Assembly: GCF_037975245.1 (NCBI RefSeq)
Contig: NC_092573.1
Coordinates: 11,500,001 to 11,564,000, forward strand
Direction of reading: 5' to 3'
DNA from: Apostichopus japonicus
Taxonomy: Eukaryota; Echinodermata; Holothuroidea; Aspidochirotida; Stichopodidae
Length of the DNA stretch: 64,000 bases
Positions within the stretch are counted from its first letter, which is position 1; each line of letters begins with the position of its first letter. The notes under the pieces were generated by a model. That model did no database searches and was not told the DNA's origin. It was given only the letters and a program-made list of their open reading frames with translations. Positions 1 to 63,626 of this stretch are shown here, in pieces. The translations under genes and the position numbers were made by a program.

Positions 1-1
1 C

Positions 2-1726
2 AGACCTCTCAACAGGAGGTTCATCCGACCGGAGAGGTTCAGGATGGAGACTCTCACATCAATCCTCCACCTACTGCGCCCAGGGATGTGGGCATCCTCC
101 GTCGATCTAAAGGATGCCTACCTACATATCCCCATCCGACTCGAGGACCAGCGGTTCCTCGCGTTCAGGTACAAGGCCATAGATTACCGCTTCACAGCGC
201 TACCATTTGGCCTCTCCACGGCACCCAGGGTTTTCACCAGGGTAACAAGGGCGGTCCTGGCTCACCTCCGCCGAAACGGGGTAATGGTGTTCGCCTACCT
301 AGACGATTGGTTAGTACTCGGCAACTCCCAACAAGGGGCTCTCGCCAGTACAAACGCCACCGTCTCCCTCCTGACGAAACTGGGGTGGTTAATCAATGTC
401 GAGAAATCCAACCTCGTGCCCACTCAATCGATCATATACTTAGGGGCCCGTCTCGACCTCGCCAGCGGCATGGTCTACCCGACGGCCGAAAGAACGGCAA
501 GCCTAGTGGCCACGGCCAGAAAAATACTAGGCAATCGGAATACCCCAGCGCTCACGTGGCAGCGCCTATTGGGGAAGATGGCGAGCTTCACAGACCTTCT
601 AGACCTGTGCAGACTCAGAATGAGGCCGCTCCAGCGGCACCTCCTCAAACACTATGCCCCGGATCGGTCGTCGGCGGCAACGCCAATCCCACTTCCAACG
701 GGGCTTCGCCCGTTTCTCACGTGGTGGGCAGAGTCGGACAGGATCGCGGCAGGGCGACCTTTCCGGAACCCAGCCCCTACAACGTCGATCACGACGGATG
801 CCTCCCTCAGCGGCTGGGGAGCGGTATGGGGCACACACACAGTTGCCGGCGAATGGGCGGAGCCCGAGAGGGGTCTCCATATCAATATTTTAGAGACGGA
901 AGCGGTCCTGAGGGCCGTACGTCACTGGGCAACCCACCTAACGGGCCACACTGTCACGGTCCGGTCAGACAACACCACGACCGTGGCGTATATCAACCGT
1001 CAAGGGGGCACTCGATCCCTGGCCCTCCTACGCAGGACATGGGACCTGCTCGTCCTCTGCGACTCCCTTCGGATCGGCCTACGGGCGTCCCACCTAGCAG
1101 GGAAAGACAATATACTGGCAGACGCACTGTCCAGGGGGTATCTAGACAATGGGGAATGGGAGCTCTCCCGAACGTGGTCCGACCACATATTCCACCTGTT
1201 CGGCAGGCCGTCCGTCGACATGTTCGCGACGGCCAAGAACGCCAAACTCCCGACGTTCTGCTCCAGATACCACGACCCGCAGGCCTGGAAGACCGACGCC
1301 CTAGTCGTCTCATGGGCGGGCCTCTCCATGTACGCCTTTCCCCCACTGGGATTACTCCGCAGAATTCTCACGATGCTTCGGGACGTGGAAGCGGACATGC
1401 TTTTGATCGCACCTTGCTGGCCCAATCAAGCATGGTTCCCACTCATCATCGAAATGCTGGTAGACCTACCATACAAATTCCCACCGGCCGCCAAGCTCCT
1501 CTCCCAACGGAGCGGCCACATAACCCACCCCGACATCACGAGCCTCCATCTAGCTGCGTGGAAACTCTCCGGCTCTCGCTCCAGACAGCGGGGTTTCCAC
1601 CGGAGGTTGCGGACATTGCAGTGGATGCCCGCCGGCAGTCCACGGTTAAAACATACGATTCTAGACTGCACCGATACTATGTTTGGGCCGGGGACAACGC
1701 TGCTGATCCCGTGGAGGCCTCAGTAG
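2..1726 (+). CDS. Reverse transcriptase / RNase H polyprotein of the DIRS-like element (5' end outside window)
   Basis: The frame is open from base 2 and has no start codon in the window before the Met at 44, so the protein starts upstream. RT motif A reads VDLKDAY (Asp at 104-106) and motif C reads YLDDW (296-310), giving the catalytic Asp triad of a reverse transcriptase. An RNase H domain follows, with TDASLSGWGAVWG (Asp at 797-799), an ETEAVLRA helix, VRSDNTT and LADALSRG. The last 200 residues, beginning at SVDMFATAKNAKLP, match the conserved tail found after RNase H in DIRS-type proteins. The visible part is 574 residues. It would copy the element's RNA into DNA and remove the RNA strand. 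There is no stop or frameshift in the visible part. The frame overlaps the recombinase frame by about 170 bp in a different phase. Confidence 0.93.
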   Translation, partial: RPLNRRFIRPERFRMETLTSILHLLRPGMWASSVDLKDAYLHIPIRLEDQRFLAFRYKAIDYRFTALPFGLSTAPRVFTRVTRAVLAHLRRNGVMVFAYLDDWLVLGNSQQGALASTNATVSLLTKLGWLINVEKSNLVPTQSIIYLGARLDLASGMVYPTAERTASLVATARKILGNRNTPALTWQRLLGKMASFTDLLDLCRLRMRPLQRHLLKHYAPDRSSAATPIPLPTGLRPFLTWWAESDRIAAGRPFRNPAPTTSITTDASLSGWGAVWGTHTVAGEWAEPERGLHINILETEAVLRAVRHWATHLTGHTVTVRSDNTTTVAYINRQGGTRSLALLRRTWDLLVLCDSLRIGLRASHLAGKDNILADALSRGYLDNGEWELSRTWSDHIFHLFGRPSVDMFATAKNAKLPTFCSRYHDPQAWKTDALVVSWAGLSMYAFPPLGLLRRILTMLRDVEADMLLIAPCWPNQAWFPLIIEMLVDLPYKFPPAAKLLSQRSGHITHPDITSLHLAAWKLSGSRSRQRGFHRRLRTLQWMPAGSPRLKHTILDCTDTMFGPGTTLLIPWRPQ

Positions 1727-2619
1727 ACCAGGTGGCGGCCTTCCTACTCGAACTCTTCCGAGAAGGGAAGCAAATAAGTACAATTAGAAATTACCGCTCC
1801 GCAATAGCAGCGGTTCACAGCGGATTCTCGGATGGCTCCTCAGTAGGAACCAACCCGGTCCTCCGCCAGGTCTTAAGGGGCATGTTCCACAGACGCCCTC
1901 CCAGGCGCCGCCTGGCCCCGTCATGGGCCCTCCACGAGGTCCTGACGACCCTTGCGGGCTCTCCGTACGAGCCGTTACACAATGCTCCATTGGACAAACT
2001 AACACACAAAACTCTGTTTCTGATCGCGGCCGCCTCTGCCAGGCGCAGAAGCTGTCTCCACGCGCTCACCCTCCAACGGGGGTTCACGAGGTTCGAACCA
2101 GGAGGAGTCAGATTACTACCTGACCCTCACTTCCTCCCAAAGAACCAATCAGTAACCTTTACCCCGAACGAGATCTTCCTACCGAGTCTGTCACAAGCCT
2201 CGTCAATCGCGGAAGACAAGCGCTGGTGCCCTGTCCGAGCCCTTAAGTGGTACATAGAGAGGACCAAACAGCTACGTACCTCGGACAGGCTCTTCATTTT
2301 ACCGCGGTCGCCCTACACCCCGGCCTCAAAGGACACCATTTCACGGTGGATGGCCGACTTAATTCGTGCCCACACCCAGCCTGGGGAACCCGTCCGGGCG
2401 CACGACGTCCGAGGCCACGCCACGTCCAGGGCGTGGTTCCGGGGGGTTCCCCTGGAAGATATTATGAAGGCGGCGGCCTGGAAGACCCCGTCTTCCTTTG
2501 TCGCCTGTTATCTCACAAACACCCCTGCCACGGAAGGGGATTTTGCCCGAGCGGCCCTAGGTCCGCCGCCCGCGAGATCCTCGACCCACCGCCAGGGCTC
2601 CTGTGTCACAAATGCATAG
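1558..2619 (+). CDS. Tyrosine recombinase of the DIRS-like element
   Basis: This frame overlaps the end of the RT/RNase H frame in another phase. Recognisable sequence begins near VDARRQSTVKTYDSRLHRYY, an N-terminal core-binding SAM-like segment, and continues with QISTIRNYRSAIAAVHSGF. The catalytic domain has the first Arg in SARRRSCLHAL (about 2044-2049), the HDVRGHATSRAWF box (His 2401-2403, Arg 2410-2412), a Trp in AAAWKTPSSF and the nucleophilic Tyr in ACYLTNT (2509-2511). This full R..HxxR..W..Y set is expected of an active phage-integrase-type recombinase that joins circular element DNA to the target. No convincing initiator Met is seen, so the start is uncertain. Translation may rely on reinitiation or frameshifting. 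The stop codon (2617-2619) lies inside the terminal repeat block. The same frame is open upstream to base 88, but that part is a shadow of RT. Confidence 0.9.
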   Translation: METLRLSLQTAGFPPEVADIAVDARRQSTVKTYDSRLHRYYVWAGDNAADPVEASVDQVAAFLLELFREGKQISTIRNYRSAIAAVHSGFSDGSSVGTNPVLRQVLRGMFHRRPPRRRLAPSWALHEVLTTLAGSPYEPLHNAPLDKLTHKTLFLIAAASARRRSCLHALTLQRGFTRFEPGGVRLLPDPHFLPKNQSVTFTPNEIFLPSLSQASSIAEDKRWCPVRALKWYIERTKQLRTSDRLFILPRSPYTPASKDTISRWMADLIRAHTQPGEPVRAHDVRGHATSRAWFRGVPLEDIMKAAAWKTPSSFVACYLTNTPATEGDFARAALGPPPARSSTHRQGSCVTNA

Positions 2620-2708
2620 GTTATATGAGGTGAGGGAGTACGCGCTGTGAATTCCCCAAACCTTAACCGGTTTGTGAATTAACGAGCGACGTACTCACCT
2701 CATATAAC
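2611..2708 (+). repeat. Internal complementary region of the DIRS-like element
   Basis: Bases 2654-2708 are the exact reverse complement of 3129-3183 (55 bp, 56 with one more flanking base). Bases 2611-2634 are an exact direct copy of 3120-3143. Such a block just after the recombinase gene, complementary to the element's ends, is the internal complementary region that DIRS elements use as a template to complete and circularise the DNA. The first part (about 2635-2653) probably complements the left terminus, which is outside the window. Confidence 0.85.
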
Positions 2709-3119
2709 ATCCCGACCCGCCTCCCCACTATGGGGGACCTCGCGGACGGAACCATACAACCACGTCGGATACCCTCCTCGGATACTAGGGGAACTGGCCA
2801 CGCAGATATGACCATGTGTCGGCCTTTCCCCCCAGGAATTTTCGAGGGATGTCGTGGGGTCCCGCCTACACCCACCGACGACCCACTCTGGACCCACTTC
2901 GGGCCCACTCAGGACCCACCTGTCACCCACACCAGCCCACCTAGGGCCTCTTCAGGTGAGAATGTTTTTGGTTGTATCCTCGGGGTTTCCGCCCCTTGGT
3001 CGATCCTCTCCCCCTTCTCCGTCCGGTGCCGCACCATTGCGGCCTGGAAATTACGGAAGGGAGATGGCCACACTTACATACAGACAAATTGCCAGATGCT
3101 AGAGCGAGGTTAATACGGT

Positions 3120-3184
3120 AATGCATAGGTTATATGAGGTGAGTACGTCGCTCGTTAATTCACAAACCGGTTAAGGTTTGGGGA
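3120..3184 (+). repeat. Right terminus of the DIRS-like element
   Basis: This stretch matches the internal complementary region twice, as a 24-bp direct copy (3120-3143) and a 55-56-bp inverted copy (3129-3184). The unique GC-rich segment 2709-3119 between the two blocks has no gene and is taken as the right terminal-repeat or untranslated sequence of the element. Confidence 0.8.
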
Positions 3185-3186
3185 TT

Positions 3187-3382
3187 TAGCTGGTTTAGTT
3201 GATTTGAAGGGATATTTAACCAAACATGTACCTCAAAATAACACTCATTTAGCTGGTTAAGTTGATTTGAAGGGGTATTAACCAAACATTTACCTCAAAT
3301 TATTATCCAAGTTAATTATTTATAAACTAAAGTAGCTGGTTTAGTTGATTTGAAGGGGTATTAACCAAACTTGTACCTCAAA
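3187..3382 (+). repeat. Three spaced copies of a 51-bp repeat next to the DIRS end
   Basis: Copies at about 3187-3237, 3250-3299 and 3333-3382 share the order TAGCTGG, TTGATTTGAAGGG, TTAACCAAAC and TACCTCAAA with a few substitutions. The spacers (12 and 33 bp) are unrelated to each other. The first copy abuts the DIRS terminus. No function is recognised. Confidence 0.85.
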
Positions 3383-4285
3383 AAGAGAAATATGGGAGGT
3401 GAGCATTTAACCTAAATCGTTAGTTTGTTGAATTAATGTGGTCACAGATGATTGAAAGTCTTGAGGTCTGTTTTCTCTGTAAACAAGCATTTAATTAACA
3501 TTGCATGAATCTATAGACCCATCAAAATTATGAGAGAAGAGGTACAGGTACTTAATAAATTTAACATGTACAATGTACTTTGTATAAAAGAAATTGTAAG
3601 AGCCAATATAAACATCTCCAACAGGATGATCAATTGTGCAATAACCGGTGCTGTGGCTGAAAATCCTTCTGTGATTTTGAAACATTCATTCTTCTAAGGA
3701 TACAGAGAATTTAGAAATTTGGTCTTTTTCTGTTCCCTGAAACGAGACCTCAATGCAGGGTCACATGTGTTCAATCTGGTCGTTTATCTCCATTAGTATT
3801 TGGAGAAGAATTGTCAGTTTTTGCATCGATACACTTGCTTTCTCTCATCGAGAAAAAAGGACACACTAACAAGTTGAGTCTGTCCAGACTGATCCAGAGA
3901 TCATAAAATCAGAAAGCAAATTTATACTTGAAACACACCAGCTTTGTAATCCACATTTTGAAAAGGATTTCAGCTTTTGATACATATATAAATACAGTAA
4001 GCTGGACAACTATCGTGGAATAGTTTTCAAATAAGCAATTACAAGATTGTAATGTGCAGGTAGCCTTGGGGTCACTATGATAATATTAATGCTAAAGGAA
4101 GCCAAAAGTAAGTCAGTTAAAATAGTGATATATTTTTTTTTCCTTCTGTACAGTATAAATTTGTATCATGTTTGTAATTCATAACATTTGAAAAACAGTA
4201 CAACAAACTTGAGACTATTTCATGAATTGATAAATTGTCCTTAAAACATGAATGGTTAAATGCACATTTATGTCAAGTATTTATA

Positions 4286-4585
4286 CCGGTGCTCTGTTGC
4301 CGAGTGGATAAAGGTGGTGACATTTGAAGCAATGAGGCTTAGCAATTGGGAGGTACCGGGTTCGATGCCCGGCCCGGTCATAGTAAGATGGGTTTTTCAT
4401 CCAAGAGCAATCTACTGTTTTTCCCCATCTGAAATGATTATCTAAAATTGAAAAGATTCCAAATTTGAGTGAAAATGTTGAATTGGAAGCCACCCGACGT
4501 GTAAGTTGTAATCCATAAGCCCTTAAGGGTTTCTTTCAAAGTGTTGCATACAGTTCTGCTGAATATTATTATTAATTATATTGTG
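4286..4585 (+). mobile_element. tRNA-derived SINE, family 1, with tRNA head
   Basis: The head resembles a class II (Leu/Ser type) tRNA, with an A-box-like GTTGCCGAGTGGATAAAGG and a B-box-like GGGTTCGATGCCC about 60 bp later. A body follows that is shared with 21819-22025 (GATTCCAAATTTGAGT, AATGTTGAATTGGAAGCC, GTAATCCATAAGCCCTTA). The copy ends in a short ATT-rich tract. The A and B boxes would serve as an internal RNA polymerase III promoter. Mismatches in the arms make a working tRNA unlikely. Confidence 0.8.
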
Positions 4586-5737
4586 AACTTCGATATTTTC
4601 AAATAGAAGCGCCTATTTTAGGCAGAGTTAGCCATCGTTAACCTTCTATTTCTGAAACTATATACAGTAGCTTTGTATTTTACCCAAAAGAGGCAGCAGA
4701 ACTGAGTTCTTGTTGATAAATTTTAAGATGCTAATTGATAATAATTAAATTTAAAACCAATGTAGCTCATTACTTTAATGGCAACAAGAAGACAGTAAAG
4801 TTTAATTTCAATTAATAAAGTAAAATTTGATAAAACTTTCAAAGTTTGTAAATTTGCCACAAATTGCATTCGATGAGGATTAATATTTCTTTGGAATGAG
4901 TCTGCATGGGCAACGTAAAAAAAAATTGATGTTGATTTATGAAACCCTATAATCGAATTTGTTAATTACAGTACTTTGCTCGGCATCAGCCATCAGTAAT
5001 TTTTTTTTATTACTTTGTTAAAATATTCTTAGGAGGGTGAGTGTCTTATTCGGTCAATCACACTCTGACTTTTGAATAATACTTGGTATGTTTCGTAAAT
5101 TATTATTCATCAAATTCAAAAAACAAAAAGAGACGGATGCTGTAATCATATGTATGACTTTTAAAACTTATTCAGACAGAGGGGCCCAGGTTGATGGCTG
5201 AATATATTGTCAAATCATATTTGAAGGGTTTCAAGGTAAATCTGTGGAAAGAAAATATCAAGTAACTAGATCTGAGATGCAGATGTACAACATGGCTCTT
5301 AGGAAATGGCTTAGCTCATCACCTTCTTTAAAGGAGTGTGTTTGTCATTAATTAACTTTATTTACCTGGAAAAAGAATTGTCATCCATATTTTCTTATAA
5401 CAAAGTGAGCTTATTTTTGACAACTATACAGTAGCTGTTCACAATGTCACATCTTTAATTTTGTTTGAAATCTTTTGAGAGGGAATAGTAAGGGTATGAA
5501 AGGTTGAGGAAGAGAGGGGGGGGGGGGGGGAGGTGGGTGGAAATTAATTTCGAAATAAGGGATAACTTAAATAATAAATGATAAAAGTAATGGTGTAAGG
5601 GGGAATGCATATCTGCATTTATTCTTTAAAGCTGTATTTTGGTTATAATGTGTAAAGGTTGTTCGTATATATACCAGTATAAAGGCATACACAGTACGTA
5701 CCATTAAGTCACACATTTAAGTGGATATGTATTAATA

Positions 5738-5971
5738 TGTATTTTTTTTTAGATCCTCCTGCAAGCTTGGAACTCGCAAAGAAGCCATCATTGGCTTATC
5801 AAAGCCGCAAGCTGACCTAAGTCAGTCTCTTAGATTCATATTTAACGTCCATGATTATGCATTGTCAATTGTCAACTCTGTAACTGGACGACATACATTA
5901 ATCTTGGAGTGACGCGAACCTGGGACATTATGATTGAAAGGCACAGGCGTTAACCACTGAGCTTACACTCC
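5738..5971 (-). mobile_element. tRNA-derived SINE, family 2 (full-length, minus strand)
   Basis: Read on the minus strand, the copy starts with a tRNA-like head (a GCTCAGTGGTTAACGCC-type A box and a B box near GGTTCGCGTCACTCC). A body of about 150 bp follows, ending in GGAGGATCTAAAA and an AT-rich tail. Three more copies occur in this window, at 16250, 24157 and 60988, all in the same orientation. Confidence 0.85.
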
Positions 5972-6287
5972 TAATCTAGCTTATAGGTTTGACAAGAGCT
6001 ATCTGGTCACCACCAGTTGACTATTCCAAATCTAGTGCAGTTTAATCAAATAAATGTACAGAACATCACACAAACTTTATGCAATGTTTATTCTGTTTTT
6101 TTTTTTCATTTAAAAACTGTTGAGTTGTATTCCCTGTACATGTGCGACTATATTTTGCGGGCAAAGAAAGTTTAAGCTAGATTATGTTTGCAGAATATTA
6201 CTTTTATCTTTGATGATTAAGTGTTGCACCACCAAATTGTAACAAATTCCTCAGTACATTTCATATGTTTTAGCTCATTTCATTTGT

Positions 6288-6470
6288 TACAATTTGGAAG
6301 ACCATTTCAGATACGAAAAAAAACTGCAGACTTCTCCTTTAGAGATAAAAGTTCCACCTCACTGTTCAGTCGGTCAGCAGCTGGGCTTGAACTGGCAGTG
6401 ACCTTCCAGATGTTCCCATTATCCGGTTGCTTCTTAAATGCCACTCCCTTTATCCACTTGACCAAAGCAT
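6288..6470 (-). mobile_element. tRNA-derived SINE, family 1 (minus strand, diverged)
   Basis: On the minus strand the sequence begins GCTTTGGTCAAGTGGATAAA and continues with a B-box-like AGTTCAAGCCC. This matches the head of the 4286 copy, including the shared GTGGATAAAGG and CATTT-AAGCAA. The body also shares the ATCTGAAATG stretch. It is more diverged than the other copies and its 3' end is not clear. Confidence 0.65.
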
Positions 6471-7601
6471 ACAGTAGGTTCTAATTTTGTTTGCACTGCT
6501 GACAACACTTTTATTTGTAGCTACTGTATAGGCTTAGTTTTCAGCTAGACTAACACATTGGAGCAACTGAAAGAACCCTCACACAGCTTTAAATGTAATG
6601 ATTTCTCCACATTTTAATTCAGGAATGTTTTATCTACTATACAGCCTTGCCTCTATCAATTATGTATGATTACTGGCCTTCGCTTGGCAGTCTGCAATTA
6701 ACAGTCCCTGCATGTTAATATCAGTTTCAAGTACATGTTAACTTGCACAAACAGTAGAAGATACTTCAGTCTGTCAGGTCATAGCCAGACATGGCCTTCT
6801 TTTTCCTCTTAAGTGTCAGGGATATCTTTGACGACAGTATATCAATAGAAGATCAGATCCTCTATTTTTTTGGGAGGTGGGTAGGATGGGGTTGGGGGAG
6901 GAGCTATGCTATACCTACTTCAATAGTGTTTTAAGCCAATAAACTGTATTAACCCGGGTCAATTCTATAAATTGTATCGTTTTAAATCTAGTTTTCGCAG
7001 ATACTCTTGAGAAGTCAACAATTTAGTAAGAGAGAACGTTTCTCCATTTTGTTATAAATTTGGTAAAACTTTATTAACAATCACTTTTGGCATCAACCTT
7101 TAATTGTAAATTAAGACAAATTCTCATTTGTTGTACGTGGCACTGTATAACAGGTCTCCCCCCCCCACCCCCCCCCAAAAAAAAATTTAAAAGCAAATGA
7201 AACCAGTCTCCTGATCTTCATAAATCTTATCTGTTAGAGATAATGGTAGTGAACATCTCCTAGATACAGCTAAAAATTGGGCCTCATCTGGAAAATATCA
7301 AGGTTCAAAGTCATTTCCCAGAGGTCTATGATACTTACGTGTCACATGTGATGTGATGTGTGAAGAATTATATGATTTTCCCCCTTACTTTAAAAAATTC
7401 TCAGTTGTATAAATAATTAAAGAAAATATTTTATCATTGTACGTGTACTTTAATTGTTTCATATAAACTACTGTATTATATGAACTGGCGCCATATTGCA
7501 ATATAGTGAAATACTTACATTTAGTACTCTGGAAAATATGATAGTCTTTCTCCCAAACTTGTGCAAAGGCCTAATTTCACAATGTACCAGTTTCAACTTA
7601 A

Positions 7602-8578
7602 AGGAATTGTCTGGTGGAAGATTTTGATACATTGTCCTTGTAGTTATTATTTTTCTCTTTCTAACCATGTAAAAATTGTCCCCATCGGACGTTTTCTTCT
7701 TGTAGAAATCTGGTTTTCAAGTTCACCAGTTTCTCACCAAAAGTACTGTTTGTTCGAACGCATCAGTATGGTGATTGATGTAGTGCTGGCAAATAGGCAA
7801 AACAGGCGACTTGAAGTTAGCACTCCCATTTCCACAGCAAATACACTCTCACGTGTACACGCACAGGTGATTGCCTAAAACATATAATGTACATATCGCG
7901 AACGTTAAAGCCTACTATGCCCAGTCATACGTATAGCGTTGCACATGTGATATACTCTCACATTCAAACCACAGTTCATAAACTGTTCTTCGAAATCGCA
8001 GAAATAATGTTCACGGATCAAATTAACAGTAAAAAGAAACCTGAAAAGTATTCGGAACACCGAAAGATGAAACTTGGCAGAATCGATGTCAGAGCAGAAT
8101 GTAGCACCGAGAAGCTTAGGCTTCGCAGAACTGTCTGATTGTAAACGTTAGAGTAGCCTACATGCGAATATTTCTTCGCGTTGGAGCTGGATAGCGCGAT
8201 GTATAAACAACGAAGAGTCTGCTATTAAAACCTATCTTGTGTTACAAAAAGACCACGAAACCACCGATCTACTTCATATATGGTGGCTTAAGGAGTTTTT
8301 GAAAACATATCTAATTTATAAGAAATTTCACGGAAAATTAAGGAAGAAATTAATCTGTATACAAACGCGGTTTTTGTTTTGATTACTGTAGGTACTGTAC
8401 GGAGCGTGGGTTATGTCGCACGTTCTGTACTGTTCAAATCATATTGGAAATGTCCATCCTTAACGATTAAAAAATCGTTTCTCTTTGAAACGCAACATTA
8501 GCGTTCTCATACTTTGACAACATGTTTGGAAAATTATAATCTTTTAAGGTAACTTCTTTGGGCCACCAGACAATCCTT
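7602..8578. mobile_element. TTAA-flanked non-autonomous DNA transposon (977 bp)
   Basis: TTAA at 7598-7601 and 8579-8582 flank inverted ends. The left end reads AGGAATTGTCTGGTGG and the reverse complement of the right end reads AAGGATTGTCTGGTGG (14 of 16 equal). A TTAA duplication is typical of the Kolobok and piggyBac superfamilies. No transposase is recognised inside, and the short open frames there match nothing known to me. It is probably a deleted derivative. Confidence 0.75.
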
Positions 8579-8994
8579 TTAATATACAGATACTGCGGTC
8601 TAATGAATACAGGTCACAGGCAGAAAACTTTATCATTGTAATCAAGTTCTACATGGACATGTATGTGTAAAATGTAAACTCTGGGGCATGAAAGGGATCT
8701 TGCAGAATTAGCAAGCCTATCAGCACATATTTTAACAGAATGCTATGATGACTTCAAATATTATTTAATTTGAAATGATGAATTTGGTTTGACTTATAAA
8801 ATTATTTTTAAATTGCAATGGTTGACTAAACACACAACAAATAGATCTAGTTTACTATGTCAATACTACTATAATTATTTTATGACAAACTGATTTTAAA
8901 TATCTCAACGCTCACCAATCAAATTGATTGCCAGACTACAAGTACCTAATTTCAGCCGAAAGACCCATTGTTTGTAGTCATGGGCAGATCCATC

Positions 8995-9145
8995 ACCCTC
9001 TCTTTTCTCTGCTCGCATCTACTCTCCTCAGCTTCTCCGTGCCTTCCCCTCAGCCTCTTCACCCTCACCCTCAACTTCCTCCTCTCAATTTTCTCATAGT
9101 CTCCTCCATCTCCTCCTCTTCCCCTCTTTCCTCCTTCCTCCTCAT
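8995..9145 (+). repeat. Pyrimidine-rich low-complexity tract
   Basis: About 150 bp made almost only of C and T, with CCTCC, CTCTTC and CCCTCA runs. It lies 660 bp before the first visible exon. Open frames across it on either strand are composition artefacts. Confidence 0.85.
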
Positions 9146-9810
9146 CTGATAGATCCTTGTAAATTCTCATTTCTAATTATTTTTTGTGAGAATTTAGAGT
9201 TGTGAGTGCATCAATCTGTGACAGGATGGCATTCAAGGGCTCCATATTATAACCCTATCATTGCAATTAACACATGATATTATAAACTACCTTCATTATC
9301 CATGCCATATATCCAGTATTTAATATTAGTATTTAATATTTAATATCTCACATTTCAAGTGCTTTACCCCAAAATGCATCAATTGATGTTCTTCCTATGG
9401 CATTTACAATTAACGAGTCCATTGATAATGGTTATTAAAATTGATTCTTTCTTGAAGACATGAATTAGTCTTTTCTTTTTCACCTTGTAATGTCATGCTT
9501 ATTACAGCAGCATATATGTCATAGCTTTGACCAACCTCTGTGACTAATGAACGATCTATCTGCAGGTGTGATTGCAATAACTGATATAGCTCCATGTTTA
9601 GTGAGTTCATACCAAATACATGACATTTGTACAATTTTGTGTCTTACAATTCAGTGTATACCATATGCATTGTTCTCTATATTTTATGGACAAACCTTTA
9701 GAATCTCCATGATATCATCATATTGCAATTCTGGTGAGACTCTCAAAATTAAAGCCCAAAAAATGGCACAATTCTTCCAATTTTCACTTGGAGCTTTGTT
9801 TTGTCATCAG

Positions 9811-63626
<53,816 letters not shown>

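Larger units (their letters stand above)
1..3184 (+). mobile_element. DIRS-like tyrosine-recombinase retrotransposon, 3' part
   Basis: The segment is clearly GC-richer than the AT-rich DNA around it. It holds an RT/RNase H frame followed by an overlapping tyrosine-recombinase frame, then a block of inverted and direct repeats and a right terminal repeat ending near 3184. This order is that of DIRS elements, which integrate by a tyrosine recombinase instead of a DDE integrase and so leave no target duplication. The gag-like frame, the start of the RT frame and the left terminus lie before base 1. Both visible frames are uninterrupted, which suggests a young copy. The right boundary is inferred from where the inverted repeat and the GC-rich composition stop. 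Confidence 0.9.
3383..9810 (+). other. Non-coding stretch before the first visible YTHDC2 exon
   Basis: AT-rich sequence without a credible coding exon. It carries the SINE copies at 4286, 5738 and 6288, a poly-G tract at 5518-5530, the TTAA-flanked element at 7602-8578 and a polypyrimidine tract at 8995-9145. It ends with a normal splice acceptor (9809-9810), so at least its last part is intron. No R3H-domain exon was recognised, and the first coding exons of YTHDC2 probably lie before this window. Confidence 0.6.

Noticed and set aside
88-1540. Long open frame overlapping RT in another phase
   Set aside because: It is a shadow of the RT/RNase H frame caused by high GC content. Only the part after about 1558 has recognisable recombinase sequence.
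4286-4380. Functional tRNA gene
   Set aside because: A and B boxes are present, but acceptor and anticodon arms do not pair well, and the downstream body is shared with other SINE copies.
8928-9170. Ser/Pro-rich (plus) and Arg/Glu-rich (minus) open frames
   Set aside because: Both are translations of the polypyrimidine tract.
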